From positions 88,742 to 152,741 of the forward strand of contig CAIURC010000214.1 of the NCBI GenBank assembly GCA_903901425.1: DNA of 64,000 bases. The letters run 5' to 3'. The position numbers and the translations under genes are program-made. This document shows, one piece after another, positions 44,346 through 54,108 of this stretch. This DNA is from an uncultured Spartobacteria bacterium (lineage in GTDB: Bacteria > Verrucomicrobiota > Verrucomicrobiia > Chthoniobacterales > Chthoniobacteraceae). Below the pieces are notes generated by a model. It was not told where the DNA came from. It saw only the letters and a program-made list of their open reading frames with translations, and made no database searches. Each line of letters begins with the position of its first letter. Position 1 is the first letter of the stretch.

Positions 44346-45359
44346 TCAGCGGTGGATCCGGGAAAAGAACTTCTCCAGACGGCCCGCGGTCTTCTCGAAC
44401 GAAATCCTGTCCTTGGCCGCGTCGAGGGCACGCTGGATGACCTCCCCCGCGTCGTGAGGATGCTCCAAGAGCCGGGCGGCAAGGTCGAAAAGTTGTTCAT
44501 GACTGCGTCCCCAGCCGCAGAGGTCGGGAAACACGAGCCGCTCAGTGGTGCCGTTGCCTCCGATGCAGGGGGTCCGGGCCAGAAGCGCGTCCCCGGCCAC
44601 CTGACCGGGCACCCCGCTGGCGTCCAACTGAAACACGAGTTTGTGTCGTGAAAGGATCCGCAAATATGCCGGGTAGGGCCTGAGTCCCTCCACCACTCGG
44701 AGCAGGCCCTCCGGATATTTGAGAGCCTGAAGCATCCGGCGGCCGCGCCAGCCGTCCACGTTGAAGACGGTGACAGGTTCGTGCATGGCCTCAGCGAGGG
44801 GCCGGAGCGCCAGCAGTGCAGCGAGGTGGTTTCTCGAAGGGGTGTTGAACTCCCGGGTACCCAACAGCATCCCGCTGCGTTCCTCCCAAGGCCGGTCGAA
44901 ATCCCATCTTGGATCCTCCACTGGGTAGGGCGTGGGCAGGAACTCGACGGTCCTTGCCCCGAGCGCGCCGAGGAGGGGCACCAGATCCTCGGTGGCAGCG
45001 AGGGCGCCCTGGGCCCGCGCACAGATCTCCTGCGCGAGCGCCAGTTGGGCGGGTTTGCGCAGCAATTCCGCCACCTGAAACGCGCCGGCCTCCTTGAACG
45101 CCACGGCCACCGTCTTTCCCAGACTCCGCAACTCGATGATGGCTTGGCGCACCGCCTTCAAATCACGCCGGATCAGAACCAGAACCGCCTTCGTTTCCTG
45201 AGGAACACGCTGGTCTTTCCGGTGGAAACTTCCCGCGGTACAGGCGGCGTACCCGTGAAAATTCACGGGGGCATGCTCATTCTCAGAAGGCGTCCCGGCG
45301 TGGTCAGGGAAGTTTTGTTCCGGGTCGTTTCCACCCGGGTTCAGGACGGCGAGTTTCAT
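44346..45359 (-). CDS. glycosyltransferase-like (GT-B) protein
   Basis: 337 residues, cytoplasmic, no signal peptide. The C-terminal half has GT-B donor-site features: LVFQLDASGVPGQVAGDALL and ARTPCIGGNGTTERLVFPD resemble the nucleotide-sugar region of GT4-type transferases, and FLPTPYPVEDPRW and GTREFNTPSRNHLAALLAL sit at the domain junction. The N-terminal half is weakly defined. Donor and acceptor are unknown. It stands between ispH (convergent, 58 bases away) and an NlpC/P60-like gene on the same strand, which ends upstream. Confidence 0.6.
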   Translation of the reverse strand: MKLAVLNPGGNDPEQNFPDHAGTPSENEHAPVNFHGYAACTAGSFHRKDQRVPQETKAVLVLIRRDLKAVRQAIIELRSLGKTVAVAFKEAGAFQVAELLRKPAQLALAQEICARAQGALAATEDLVPLLGALGARTVEFLPTPYPVEDPRWDFDRPWEERSGMLLGTREFNTPSRNHLAALLALRPLAEAMHEPVTVFNVDGWRGRRMLQALKYPEGLLRVVEGLRPYPAYLRILSRHKLVFQLDASGVPGQVAGDALLARTPCIGGNGTTERLVFPDLCGWGRSHEQLFDLAARLLEHPHDAGEVIQRALDAAKDRISFEKTAGRLEKFFSRIHR

Positions 45360-45416
45360 GGGACTCCCATTCAGCGCGAAACCCGGGCTGCGCGCAACCG
45401 TGGAAGGCCACGCAGT

Positions 45417-46667
45417 TCAGGGAGTTTTCGGCGAAGGCACACTGTTTTTCCGATACGCCACCAGTTCAATTGGGCCGGCCGCGCCGTAGACCTTTTGGAC
45501 CTCGTCCAGAGGCATCAAGACCCAGGGGGTCACTAGATTGCTCCCGTTTTTTGTGAACACGATCTGGTCAGCGATATAGACGCAGGAATGCAGAGCATTG
45601 CCCGTCTGTTTATCCAGGAACAGAATGGCGTCCCCAAACCGCCAGTCGCCCTGAACCCGGGCATAGTTCTCAAGAACGTTGGCCGTCGCCATCCGCGTGT
45701 CCAAATACACGTCCCGCGCGTTGTAATTGAAAAAATTCAACGTCGTCCAATGGCAGTCAGGCACTCGTCCATTCGACGCCACACCCAGCACCGGAAAACT
45801 GTAAAGCAGCTTCCTCGGCATCGCCGGCAACAAATGGCTGATGTCGATCTCTTCCAATCCGTCCGTCTCGAGAATCGATTCCAAAATCGGGCGGACATCC
45901 CGGGTCCGACCTCCGCCCCCCCAGTAACCCGCCAGTTCACTGACCTGCGCCCCTTTGCCCACATGCAATTTCGCGACCAGAGTCCGGGTCCGGGTGCATA
46001 CCTTGAAGAGCTCCCGCGCTTCCCTGTCGGAACGTGCCGCTTGGAGGAGGGCCGACACATCGCTGAAAACCAGAGCGCCGTTTCTCTGATACGAGAGCCT
46101 CCGGATCCGGTCGACCTGGGCCGCACTGACACCCGTGTTCTTGAGCCATCCAGCAAGGTCGTTGGCCGGAATGAAGACGGGGTCTTTGTGAAAGGGGTTG
46201 AGGTCCGAAACGCTCAACCGGGAATAAATCACAGCTCGCTCCTCGGGCAGGAGCGCCTCCAGATCCGCTATCCGCGGCTCGACAATCACCCCCTCCTGGG
46301 AAACGGACACCAGTTCCGCACTCATCAAGCTGTTGACCTGCGCAGTGCCCAGTCCCGCTTGGACAAAAAGTGCGCCGACTTCCGCCGGCGTCATTCCTTC
46401 AAACACCCAGCGCGTCACCGTGCTGGGCATGGGAAAATGTTCAAGCAACTCCTCCGGGGCCTCCAAATACATCCATGAGTACTCCAACTGCCCCCACGGC
46501 CCCGGACTGGAATAGAACACCCGGGGTACCTCTGGCTTTTTGGGGGCTGACATGCCGGGGCGGCTTCTTTCGCCCATGCTCAGGAGGCCGCCGGCCGGTA
46601 CAAGGCAGAGAGCAGCCAGAAGGAGGCCCGGAATTTGGAAAACGGTACGGAAAGAAACAGGACGCAT
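45417..46667 (-). CDS. secreted protein with NlpC/P60-like C-terminal domain
   Basis: 416 residues with an N-terminal signal-like segment (LLLAALCLVPAGGLL). Residues 50-290 contain helical, repeat-like segments I cannot assign. The C-terminal part resembles a papain-like NlpC/P60 hydrolase: VPDCHWTTLNFFNY with candidate nucleophile Cys305 and GDAILFLDKQTGNALHSCVYIADQIVF with candidate His360, in the typical GD...H..YI order. Such enzymes cut peptidoglycan stem peptides. The match is by eye and weak outside these motifs, so this is a tentative call. It lies 57 bases from the glycosyltransferase-like gene. Confidence 0.6.
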   Translation of the reverse strand: MRPVSFRTVFQIPGLLLAALCLVPAGGLLSMGERSRPGMSAPKKPEVPRVFYSSPGPWGQLEYSWMYLEAPEELLEHFPMPSTVTRWVFEGMTPAEVGALFVQAGLGTAQVNSLMSAELVSVSQEGVIVEPRIADLEALLPEERAVIYSRLSVSDLNPFHKDPVFIPANDLAGWLKNTGVSAAQVDRIRRLSYQRNGALVFSDVSALLQAARSDREARELFKVCTRTRTLVAKLHVGKGAQVSELAGYWGGGGRTRDVRPILESILETDGLEEIDISHLLPAMPRKLLYSFPVLGVASNGRVPDCHWTTLNFFNYNARDVYLDTRMATANVLENYARVQGDWRFGDAILFLDKQTGNALHSCVYIADQIVFTKNGSNLVTPWVLMPLDEVQKVYGAAGPIELVAYRKNSVPSPKTP

Positions 46668-46810
46668 TACGGCAATGAAACCCGCACAAAGAAAGGTTCC
46701 TTAGGGGCGTTTCTGGATAATTATTTCGATTCTTATCTTTTCCAACAGGTCCGCAGCGCGGAGATCTACACATGGAGTGGCTGGACAATCGCTGCGAGTC
46801 TCTGGACGGT

Positions 46811-46887
46811 GTTCCCGACTGGAACAAAACCCGGCCACAGGCACGCTGCGCGCCACCATCGGTCTGAAGATCCAAAAGCGCATGACC
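46811..46887 (+). repeat. intergenic palindromic repeat, copy A
   Basis: Begins GTTCCCGACTGGAACAAAAC (5-bp stem) and then carries a diverged GC-rich segment with GCGCGCCACCATCGGTC and a tail similar to copy B. The most diverged of four copies, lying between two minus-strand genes. Confidence 0.6.
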
Positions 46888-46907
46888 TCCGGTAAGGAGG
46901 GCATGCG

Positions 46908-46928
46908 GCACGGCGTTCGGGACCGTGC
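46908..46928 (-). terminator. possible carB terminator hairpin
   Basis: GCACGG (46908-46913) and CCGTGC (46923-46928) form a 6-bp stem just past the carB stop. A second hairpin, CCTCC/GGAGG (46886-46900), follows. There is no T-run, so a strong intrinsic terminator is not proven. Confidence 0.35.
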
Positions 46929-46931
46929 TCC

Positions 46932-49900
46932 TCAGCGTCCTTTGAGTTCCGCCTGGTACTCCTGCACGGTCCGGACCTGCAGCCCGCTCTCCCGCATCGC
47001 ACGGATTCCCTCGGCGCTGGCACGTGCCGCGCGCAGCGTGGTCATGATCGGCAAGCGGTTCGCCGCCGCAGTGCTCCGGATCCGGATCTCATCGGCCCGC
47101 GGGGATTTTCCTGCCGGCGTGTTGATGATGAGCTGAAGTTCGCCGTTTTTGATCATGTCCAAGGCATTGGGACGGCCCTCGGAAATCTTGAAAAGCCGAG
47201 TCACATCCAGACCGGCCTCGCGCAGGGCCTGCGCCGTGCCGCTGGTGGCGTACAGCTTGAACCCGAGATCTGCGAACTCCTTTGCCACAACCCCAATCTG
47301 CGCCTTGTCGCCTTCCTTGACGCTGATGAAGAGGTTGCCCTTCTCCGGCAGGGACGGCTGTGCGGCCATCTGAGCCTTTGCGTAGGCCAACCCCATGGTG
47401 CTGTCCAGCCCCATGACCTCGCCAGTGCTCTTCATTTCGGGTCCCAGCACGATGTCTACTCCTGGAAACCGGACAAACGGGAACACCGCCTCCTTCACCG
47501 AGTAATGCGGCGGGGTGACTTCCTTTGTAAATCCGAGTTGTTTGAGCGTGCTTCCGGCCATCACCTTGGCCGCGAGTTTCGCGAGGGGCACCCCGATGGC
47601 CTTGCTGACAAAAGGCACCGTCCGGCTTGCCCGCGGGTTGACCTCCAGCACGTAGACCTGATCGGCCTTCACGGCGAACTGGACATTCATGAGGCCGCGC
47701 ACCTTGAGTTCCAGGGCCATGGCCTTGGTGGAGCGCTCAATCTCGGCCCGGACCGCCTCGCTGAGGGAGAAGGAGGGAATCACGCAGGCGCTATCGCCGC
47801 TGTGAATCCCGGCCTGTTCGATGTGCTCCATGATGGCCCCCAGGACCACGGTTTCGCCGTCTGAAATGCAGTCCACGTCCACCTCGGTGGCGTCTTCGAG
47901 GAAATGGTCGACGAGCACGGGGCGCTCGGGGCTGGCTTCCACGGCGGTCCGGATGTACCGGCGCAGATCCGCCTCATTATGCACGAGTTCCATGGCGCGT
48001 CCGCCGAGCACGAAGGAGGGCCGGACTAGGACCGGATACCCGATCCGGGCTGCCACCGTCACCGCCTCTACCTCATTCGTCGCGGTGCCGCCTGGCGTTT
48101 GACGGATCTGGAGTTTGTCCAGCATGGCCGAGAAAAGTTTGCGGTCTTCGGCCACCTCGATGCTCTGGGGCGAGGTGCCGATGATGGGCACCCCCGCGGC
48201 CTGAAGGCCCGCGGCGAGGTTGAGCGGGGTCTGCCCCCCAAACTGGACGATGACCCCGAACAGGTTTTCCTTCTCCTGTTCGCACAGGTTCAAAACATCC
48301 TCCAAGGTCAACGGCTCAAAGTAGAGCTTGTCGCTGGTGTCGTAGTCGGTGGAAACGGTTTCCGGGTTGGAATTGACCATGATGGTCTCGAATCCGAGCT
48401 CCTTCAGGGCAAATGCGGCGTGCACACAGCAGTAATCGAATTCGATCCCCTGCCCAATCCGGTTCGGGCCGCCCCCGAGAATCATGACCTTTTTGCGGCC
48501 ACTTTCCCGGCGCTCATTTTCGTCGCCGTAGGTGGAGTAATAATAGGGCGTGTACGCCTCAAACTCGGCAGCACAGGTGTCAACGAGCCGGTAGGTCGGC
48601 ACCACGCCGAGCCGGTTCCGTGCCTCGCGCACTCGGCCCACCGTGGTTCCGGTCGCAGCAGCCAGTTGGACATCCGAGAACCCAAGTTTCTTGGCACGCC
48701 GGAGCGCCGTCGCGTCTTCGAGCACGCGGATGCCCTCGGTTCCGCCGGCGGGCTGCGTGAGTGCCCAGTCCACGTTCCGGGTGGCGCCGGCCGCCTGCAG
48801 AGCGCCTTCCTCCTCCACAATCTGCCGGATATGCTCCAGAAACCAGCGGTCGATCTTGGTCAACTCAAAGATGTCTTCCACGGTCATTCCGGCCAGAAAA
48901 GCGTCCCTGAGGAAAAAGATGCGTTCGGCGTTGGGCACAGTCAACTGGCGCCGGATCAACGCGAGGTCGAAGAGTTCTTCCACCGCATACCGGCGTCCCG
49001 GTTCGGCCTGGTCGACGGAAGCGGGTCCGATCCAGGAAGGAAGCAACCGGCCGTCGCCGCCGAGACCGAAGCGTTTGGTTTCGAGCGAACGCAACGCTTT
49101 TTGGAGAGATTCCTTGAAGGTCCTGCCGATGGCCATGGCCTCGCCCACGCTTTTCATCTGGGTGGTGAGGGTGGCGTCGGCCTGCGGGAATTTTTCGAAG
49201 GTGAACCGGGGCACTTTGACCACCACGTAGTCGATGGTGGGCTCGAAACTGGCCGGTGTTTCGCGGGTGATGTCGTTGCGGACCTCGTCAAGGCTGTAAC
49301 CGACCGCAAGTTTGGCTGCGATCTTGGCAATCGGGAACCCGGTGGCCTTGGAAGCAAGAGCCGAACTCCGGGACACCCGCGGGTTCATTTCGATCACAAT
49401 CATCCGGCCGTTGTCGGGATTGACTGCAAACTGGATGTTGGACCCGCCTGTTTCCACCCCGATCTCCCGGATGATGGCAAATGAGGCATCCCGCATCTTC
49501 TGGTACTCGCGGTCGGTCAACGTCTGAATGGGTGCCACGGTGATGGAGTCGCCGGTGTGGACGCCCATCGGATCGAAGTTCTCGATCGAACAGACGATCA
49601 CGCAGTTGTCATTCCGGTCCCGCATGACCTCCATCTCGAACTCCTTCCAGCCCAGGAGCGATTCCTCGATCAACACCTCGGATACTGGCGAAAGATCCAA
49701 CCCCCGCGCCACAATCACCTCAAACTCCTCGCGGTTGTAAGCAATGCCGCCCCCGGACCCGCCCAGGGTGAAGGCCGGCCGGATGATCAGCGGCATGGTC
49801 CCGATTTCCTGCGCCACCGCACGCGCTTCCTCCATGGTGTGCGCAGTACCCGAACGCGGCATGTCCAGACCGATCTTGAGCATGGCGTCCTTGAACGCCT

Positions 49901-50288
49901 GGCGGTCCTCGCCCTTGTGGATGGCTGCGGCATTCGCACCGATCATGCGGACCCCGTGCTTTTCAAGAACCCCGCGCTCAAAGAGTTTCATCGCGCAGTT
50001 CAACGCCGTCTGTCCGCCCAGCGTGGGCAGCAGCGCATCGGGTTTTTCGCGTTCGATGATCCGCTCCACCACCTCGGGTGTGATCGGCTCGATGTAGGTC
50101 CGGTCGGCAAACTCCGGGTCCGTCATGATCGTGGCCGGGTTGGAATTGACCAGGATGACGTAGTACCCCTCCTCCTTGAGCGCCTTGCAGGCCTGCACCC
50201 CCGAGTAATCGAATTCGCATCCCTGCCCAATCACAATGGGGCCGGAACCAATCAGCAGGATTCTCTTTAACGTCGGGTCTTTAGGCAT
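46932..50288 (-). CDS. carB: carbamoyl-phosphate synthase large subunit
   Basis: Makes carbamoyl phosphate from glutamine-derived ammonia, bicarbonate and two ATP, for pyrimidines and arginine. 1118 residues, slightly longer than the usual 1070-1080, with the two homologous halves each containing an ATP-grasp domain ([13 protein letters not shown] and [26 protein letters not shown] and [13 protein letters not shown]), and a C-terminal MGS-like allosteric domain ([21 protein letters not shown]). carA is not in the window. The protein is complete. A 443-base gap lies upstream. Confidence 0.97.
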   Translation of the reverse strand: MPKDPTLKRILLIGSGPIVIGQGCEFDYSGVQACKALKEEGYYVILVNSNPATIMTDPEFADRTYIEPITPEVVERIIEREKPDALLPTLGGQTALNCAMKLFERGVLEKHGVRMIGANAAAIHKGEDRQAFKDAMLKIGLDMPRSGTAHTMEEARAVAQEIGTMPLIIRPAFTLGGSGGGIAYNREEFEVIVARGLDLSPVSEVLIEESLLGWKEFEMEVMRDRNDNCVIVCSIENFDPMGVHTGDSITVAPIQTLTDREYQKMRDASFAIIREIGVETGGSNIQFAVNPDNGRMIVIEMNPRVSRSSALASKATGFPIAKIAAKLAVGYSLDEVRNDITRETPASFEPTIDYVVVKVPRFTFEKFPQADATLTTQMKSVGEAMAIGRTFKESLQKALRSLETKRFGLGGDGRLLPSWIGPASVDQAEPGRRYAVEELFDLALIRRQLTVPNAERIFFLRDAFLAGMTVEDIFELTKIDRWFLEHIRQIVEEEGALQAAGATRNVDWALTQPAGGTEGIRVLEDATALRRAKKLGFSDVQLAAATGTTVGRVREARNRLGVVPTYRLVDTCAAEFEAYTPYYYSTYGDENERRESGRKKVMILGGGPNRIGQGIEFDYCCVHAAFALKELGFETIMVNSNPETVSTDYDTSDKLYFEPLTLEDVLNLCEQEKENLFGVIVQFGGQTPLNLAAGLQAAGVPIIGTSPQSIEVAEDRKLFSAMLDKLQIRQTPGGTATNEVEAVTVAARIGYPVLVRPSFVLGGRAMELVHNEADLRRYIRTAVEASPERPVLVDHFLEDATEVDVDCISDGETVVLGAIMEHIEQAGIHSGDSACVIPSFSLSEAVRAEIERSTKAMALELKVRGLMNVQFAVKADQVYVLEVNPRASRTVPFVSKAIGVPLAKLAAKVMAGSTLKQLGFTKEVTPPHYSVKEAVFPFVRFPGVDIVLGPEMKSTGEVMGLDSTMGLAYAKAQMAAQPSLPEKGNLFISVKEGDKAQIGVVAKEFADLGFKLYATSGTAQALREAGLDVTRLFKISEGRPNALDMIKNGELQLIINTPAGKSPRADEIRIRSTAAANRLPIMTTLRAARASAEGIRAMRESGLQVRTVQEYQAELKGR

Positions 50289-50513
50289 GGCTCAAATTCG
50301 GTTTTCAGCTTGAAAAACAGGGGGCTCACGCCACCCCGGCTTCTGTCCCGGAGGCAAAAGCGCCGATTTCCTAGCAGACCCCCTCTCAGGGAGCAAATGT
50401 TCGTCCGAAAAAAGATGCGCTGCCCCCGCACTCCCCCAGCAACGGCCAAAAATCAGCACCGTTCCCCGGATCCTCCCCAAGCCCTCGGTGCCCGGCAGGA
50501 GCATGGTCGGAGT

Positions 50514-50529
50514 GGCGCGTTGCAGCGCC
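50514..50529. terminator. short GC-rich hairpin upstream of carB
   Basis: GGCGC and GCGCC with a six-base loop. It could be an attenuator-like structure or the end of a transcript; no T-run follows. Confidence 0.25.
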
Positions 50530-50589
50530 CCCTCGGAATCCGCTCTTAAGGGAACCGCCCCCATGGGGAGACCGGCAATTGGGCACATC

Positions 50590-50672
50590 GTTCCCGAAGG
50601 AGACACAGCGGGTAGCCGGTCGGTGCGCGCAGCGCGGCGCCACCGGTCTCCAGATCGAAAAACGCATGCACC
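50590..50672 (+). repeat. intergenic palindromic repeat, copy B
   Basis: Begins GTTCCCGAAGGAGACACAGC, then shares GGTAGCCGGTCGGTG with copy D and ends CCACCGGTCTCCAGATC followed by a tail similar to copy A. The first hairpin is imperfect here; the second remains self-complementary. Confidence 0.65.
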
Positions 50673-50731
50673 TGGGCAGAGATGAGAGAGGGGCGGCGGT
50701 CGTGCGCCACGATAAGAAAGTCCCTCCGCGA

Positions 50732-51529
50732 CTACTTCTTTTTCTTCGCCTTCCGCCCCCCAACCAGAATGTCCAGCATTTGCCCGTACCGGGAAGGATC
50801 CAGAGACAGAAAATCACCGGTTTCCACCCAGGTTTCCTTGGGCAGTGCTCCGGAGAACTCCAGCTTGTCCACCCGGAACAAAGCTTGGAAGTCCTTACGA
50901 TCGAGCTGGATTCGCACTGGCTTTTGGCGGGGATCCACCCAAATCAGCAGTTTCCAGTTTCCCCCGAGCATTTTCCCCACTTCTTCAAGCAACTCCACTT
51001 CCAGAACCCGGCAATCCACTCCATCTACAGGTTCCGCTGCGTATTCCCGCACCTGAAACAGAGCGGGAAGGAATGCGAGGTGTTTATCGGTAAAAGGGAG
51101 GTTGAAGTCCCCCAACCGGTACTTGGAATCAGCGGCAGGCAGCCGGCCGGCTTTTGCGGCCGACTCCAGAAGGGGCTCCACCTGGGTCTTTGGGGAGATC
51201 CAGAGGGCCTGACCCTGCCGGCCAATCGTGATTTCGTGGCCGAACACGGGACCGCTCACCCGGAGTTTGTCGGGGGCTTGGAGCGCCAGAAAACCTTTTG
51301 AACCCGCCAACTCTGTGGGGAGCCCTGTCATCTGTTCCAGACGGAGTTCCATCTGAAAGGCACGGTACGGGGAAGAGCTTTCTTTGGAAAGGACTTGGAG
51401 AAACGGAGTGAACAACTGGCCCCAAAGTTCGTATTTTCCGGTCTTCTGGGCAGAAACGATGCGGGACGGCTCCGCTCCCTGCACTGTACCGGTCATCCAG
51501 AGGACCGCCACCGCGCACACCCGCAACAT
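50732..51529 (-). CDS. periplasmic LolA-like/outer-membrane lipoprotein-sorting-fold protein
   Basis: 265 residues with a signal peptide (MLRVCAVAVLWMTGTVQG). The mature part reads as a LolA/LolB-like half-barrel: FQMELRLEQMTG..., FLALQAPDKLRVSG, QALWISPKTQ, CRVLEVELLEEVGKMLGGNWKLLIWVDPRQKPVRIQLDRKD is the paired-strand region with the recurrent W-V-D-P turn, quoted as landmarks. Substrate and partners are unknown; many such proteins carry lipids or lipoproteins across the periplasm. A GTG at 51556 is possible, but the ATG at 51529 starts the signal more cleanly. A basic Lys-rich tail ends it. It diverges from the TonB operon 134 bases away. Confidence 0.65.
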   Translation of the reverse strand: MLRVCAVAVLWMTGTVQGAEPSRIVSAQKTGKYELWGQLFTPFLQVLSKESSSPYRAFQMELRLEQMTGLPTELAGSKGFLALQAPDKLRVSGPVFGHEITIGRQGQALWISPKTQVEPLLESAAKAGRLPAADSKYRLGDFNLPFTDKHLAFLPALFQVREYAAEPVDGVDCRVLEVELLEEVGKMLGGNWKLLIWVDPRQKPVRIQLDRKDFQALFRVDKLEFSGALPKETWVETGDFLSLDPSRYGQMLDILVGGRKAKKKK

Positions 51530-51663
51530 CCTTTGGAAACAGCGCACATTCACCACTACTCCACCCCAACCTGCTTTTGTCTCTGGCGCAACGGTTTTTC
51601 AGCCCAAAGATCACCTTTCCCTTTCAGACCGCTTCAGTTTGCACTACTCATTTCATCTCAACC

Positions 51664-52437
51664 ATGCCGGCCCTCGACCTCGCGCTCCCCTTCCTCGCCA
51701 CTGAAGGCGGTCTCATCTACGCTTTCAAAAACTCCACGCTCCCGGGCAAGCTCGTCCTGTTCGCCCTGTTTGCTGCCTCGATCTTCAGTTGGACCGTCAT
51801 GGTCAACAAATTTGGGCTCCTGCGAAAGGTAGGAAAACGCCGGGACGACTTTCTGGCTCGGTTCCGGGCTGACCGCCAGCCCCTCACCCTGTACACGGAC
51901 GGCGTCCGTTTTGATGGGGCCCCCTCCTTTGCCGTGTACCAGGCCGGCTGCGAGGAGCTGGTGTTCCAGTTGCTCGGATCCGCCGAGGTCGATGAGACCT
52001 TCCGGGCCAGACTCGATTCCGCACCAAAAATCTCCCCGGCCCAGATGCGGGTGGTGACTTCCGCCATGGAACGCGCCGTGGGCGAGACGGCGCTCCGCCT
52101 CGAATCCCAAATGATCATTCTGTCCACCGCAGTGAGCGGCGCGCCATTTCTGGGGCTGCTGGGAACGGTCTGGGGGGTGATGGAAACGTTTGCGGACGTG
52201 GCCATTGCCGGAAAGGCGAATTTGGCGGCCATGGCACCCGGGGTTTCAGCGGCCCTGATCACCACGGTCACCGGGCTGCTGGTCGCCATTCCAGCGATGT
52301 TCGGCTACAACTACCTGATCACCTCGCTGCGCGGGATGATCGTTGAGCTCGACAATTTCTCGGCCGAACTCGCCAGCGAAATCGAACACAAGTTTGTCGA
52401 CCACGGCGAACGCAGCAGCCGCCCTTGGTCCAAGTAA
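51664..52437 (+). CDS. exbB: ExbB/TolQ-type proton channel subunit
   Basis: 257 residues with three transmembrane segments (about 23-43, 150-172 and 190-212) typical of the MotA/TolQ/ExbB family. The family region MERAVGETALRLESQMIIL and GTVWGVMETFADVAI, then GVSAALITTVTGLLVAIPAMFGYNYL, are clear. With ExbD it converts proton motive force into mechanical energy for TonB. The ATG at 51664 was selected over in-frame upstream codons because it gives a normal N-terminus. It starts a three-gene operon. Confidence 0.92.
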   Translation: MPALDLALPFLATEGGLIYAFKNSTLPGKLVLFALFAASIFSWTVMVNKFGLLRKVGKRRDDFLARFRADRQPLTLYTDGVRFDGAPSFAVYQAGCEELVFQLLGSAEVDETFRARLDSAPKISPAQMRVVTSAMERAVGETALRLESQMIILSTAVSGAPFLGLLGTVWGVMETFADVAIAGKANLAAMAPGVSAALITTVTGLLVAIPAMFGYNYLITSLRGMIVELDNFSAELASEIEHKFVDHGERSSRPWSK

Positions 52438-52444
52438 CGCTCCC

Positions 52445-52858
52445 ATGCGACGCTTTTCCGAACGCCACGGCCTGCACACCATCAGCGAGTTGAACGTCAC
52501 GCCATTGCTGGACTTGGCTTTTGTGCTCCTGATTATCTTCATGATCACCACCCCGCTCATGGAAAACAGCAGCGACCTTGTGCTGCCCTCCAGCGAGGCC
52601 TCCAGCAAGGCCGTGGATCCCGGGGACGTCCAAACCATCGCCGTCAACCGGGACGAACTCATCTCCCTCAACGGCAGCCCAACTTCCCTCGAATTGCTCG
52701 AATCCCAACTCACCCAGATCCGCGATACCCAGCCCAACGCCGCCATCGTGATCCGGCCCCACAAAGACCTTCCGGTCCAATCCCTCGTCAAAATTATGGA
52801 CGTCATCCAAAAAGCCCGGATTTCCAAGGTCGGCGTCGTCACCCATTCCCAGGAGTAA
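52445..52858 (+). CDS. exbD: ExbD/TolR-type protein
   Basis: 137 residues. The start [38 protein letters not shown], cited as a landmark, contains the conserved Asp (in LLDLAF) of the single transmembrane helix that carries protons; the C-terminal periplasmic domain follows ([34 protein letters not shown]). It lies seven bases after exbB and four before the TonB gene. The name ExbD is by association with TonB; TolR is the alternative. Confidence 0.92.
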   Translation: MRRFSERHGLHTISELNVTPLLDLAFVLLIIFMITTPLMENSSDLVLPSSEASSKAVDPGDVQTIAVNRDELISLNGSPTSLELLESQLTQIRDTQPNAAIVIRPHKDLPVQSLVKIMDVIQKARISKVGVVTHSQE

Positions 52859-52862
52859 CCCC

Positions 52863-53999
52863 ATGCCGACTCCCGTCGGCTCAAACGCCGACCCTTTCAA
52901 TACCCGCAGTTCCCTCAGACGCCACTTTGCCGTGGTCACCGCCGTCCACGTGCTCGGCCTCGGCCTTGGCTATTACTTGGCCGTTGGCCAGAAATCCAAA
53001 CCCGCCGAACAGGTCCTCTGGCTGGATGGCGGTTCCCTCGGAGGCGGCGGTGGCGGCGGCGGAACACCGCCCCCAGAACCCGAACCCGCCCCGCAGCCGG
53101 AACCGCCTGCGCCCCCCGAAAAACCCGAGCCGGAACCGGAACCCAAGCCCGAACTCAAACCGGAGCCAACGCCAGAACCCAAGCCCGAGCCTACGCCGGA
53201 ACCCACCCCGCCGGAGAGCGAGATAGCGCTGCCCAAACCCACGCCAAAGCCCACGCCCAAACCGGAGCCCACGCCAAAACCAACTCCGAAGCCGACACCT
53301 ACCCCTGCTCCGACGCCAAAACCGACCCCCAAGCCCACTCCTAAACCGACTCCAAAGCCGACCCCCAAGGAGCCAACGCCGAAGGAATCCACTCCCAAGC
53401 CCAAGGACCCGACTCCTAAATCCACGCCCAAAGCGACACCAAAGCCGACGCCGAAACCGGCCCCTGAGGCTGCGCCAAAGGCCACGCCCAAACCCGACTC
53501 CGAGACGAAGGCAGCGGAAACTGCCCCGAACCCGGTCGCGGAAGCTTACAAGGCCACGATGGCCCCCAACCCGGGTACGGCACAGACCGCCGCTTCCGGA
53601 CAATCCGGTGCGACCTCTGGTCAAGCCCGCGGCACTGGGGCCGGCGGTCAGTCCGGCACTGGCCAAGGCGGTTCAGGCACCGGACGCGGTTCAGGCTCCG
53701 GCTCGAACCCGTTTGGCTGGTATCACTCGATGCTCAAGGACAGGTTCGATTCCCGGTGGAGCCAGCCCACCTCGATTGTCCGGTCGGACCAGGAATTCAT
53801 CACAACCCTCAAGGTCCGCATCGCCAAGGACGGCACCATCCTGCTCCGGGAGATTGCCAATTCGTCTGGAAACAATCTCATGGACGAGAGCGTTCTCGCC
53901 GCGGCCCAGAAAGTGTCCGTGGTTGAACCGCTTCCCGAGGGACTTGGCAACGGCTCGTTCTACGAGGTCCGGATCAATTTCAAGCTCGACCAGAACTAG
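52863..53999 (+). CDS. tonB: TonB-family energy transducer with long Pro-rich linker
   Basis: 378 residues. An N-terminal transmembrane helix (about 22-42, [19 protein letters not shown]) is followed by a very long Pro/Glu/Lys/Thr linker (about 70-225) made of PEPKP and PTPKP units, a Gly/Ser/Ala/Gln linker and a C-terminal TonB domain (about 285-378) containing [20 protein letters not shown] and the closing beta strands VRINFKLD. TonB spans the periplasm and transmits energy to outer-membrane receptors. The extended linker may suit a wide periplasm. It completes the exbB-exbD-tonB operon. Confidence 0.92.
   Translation: MPTPVGSNADPFNTRSSLRRHFAVVTAVHVLGLGLGYYLAVGQKSKPAEQVLWLDGGSLGGGGGGGGTPPPEPEPAPQPEPPAPPEKPEPEPEPKPELKPEPTPEPKPEPTPEPTPPESEIALPKPTPKPTPKPEPTPKPTPKPTPTPAPTPKPTPKPTPKPTPKPTPKEPTPKESTPKPKDPTPKSTPKATPKPTPKPAPEAAPKATPKPDSETKAAETAPNPVAEAYKATMAPNPGTAQTAASGQSGATSGQARGTGAGGQSGTGQGGSGTGRGSGSGSNPFGWYHSMLKDRFDSRWSQPTSIVRSDQEFITTLKVRIAKDGTILLREIANSSGNNLMDESVLAAAQKVSVVEPLPEGLGNGSFYEVRINFKLDQN
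53105..53480 (+). repeat. low-complexity Pro-rich coding repeat in tonB
   Basis: Imperfect tandem codons encoding PEPKP/PTPKP units. The repeat gives long open frames on both strands, which are not genes. Length variation by slippage is likely. Confidence 0.8.
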
Positions 54000-54108
54000 G
54001 GTCGGCCTGTGCCCTGGAAAATAGCGCCGTCCCACCGGTGTTTGGGTTGGATTTTCAAGCGGATTGCCCCGAGATTGCCCGCCGCCTGAACCGCAGCCCG
54101 ATCTTCCT

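Larger units (their letters stand above)
46668..46931. other. intergenic region between the NlpC/P60-like and carB genes
   Basis: 264 bases without a convincing gene; short open frames on both strands lack a start context. It holds one copy of the palindromic repeat described separately and two hairpins that could end carB transcription. Confidence 0.6.
50289..50731. other. intergenic region upstream of carB
   Basis: 443 bases between carB and the LolA-like gene, with no convincing gene or riboswitch. It contains the hairpin GGCGC/GCGCC (50514-50529) and palindromic repeat copy B near 50590. A carB promoter was not recognisable. Confidence 0.55.

Noticed and set aside
46635..46895. An 86-codon open frame overlapping repeat copy A
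   Set aside because: It overlaps the start of the NlpC/P60-like gene and the repeat, and has no similarity or start signal.
50292..50606. A 104-codon minus-strand open frame upstream of carB
   Set aside because: Lacks a start signal and shows low-complexity composition; it ends in repeat copy B.
53105..53480. Possible tandem DNA repeat resembling a CRISPR-like array
   Set aside because: Units are short, imperfect and in frame with the Pro-rich TonB linker; no spacers are present.
52881..53666. Long Arg/Gly- and Gly/Val-rich open frames antisense to tonB
   Set aside because: Produced by the tandem Pro-codon repeat on the coding strand; no domain is visible.
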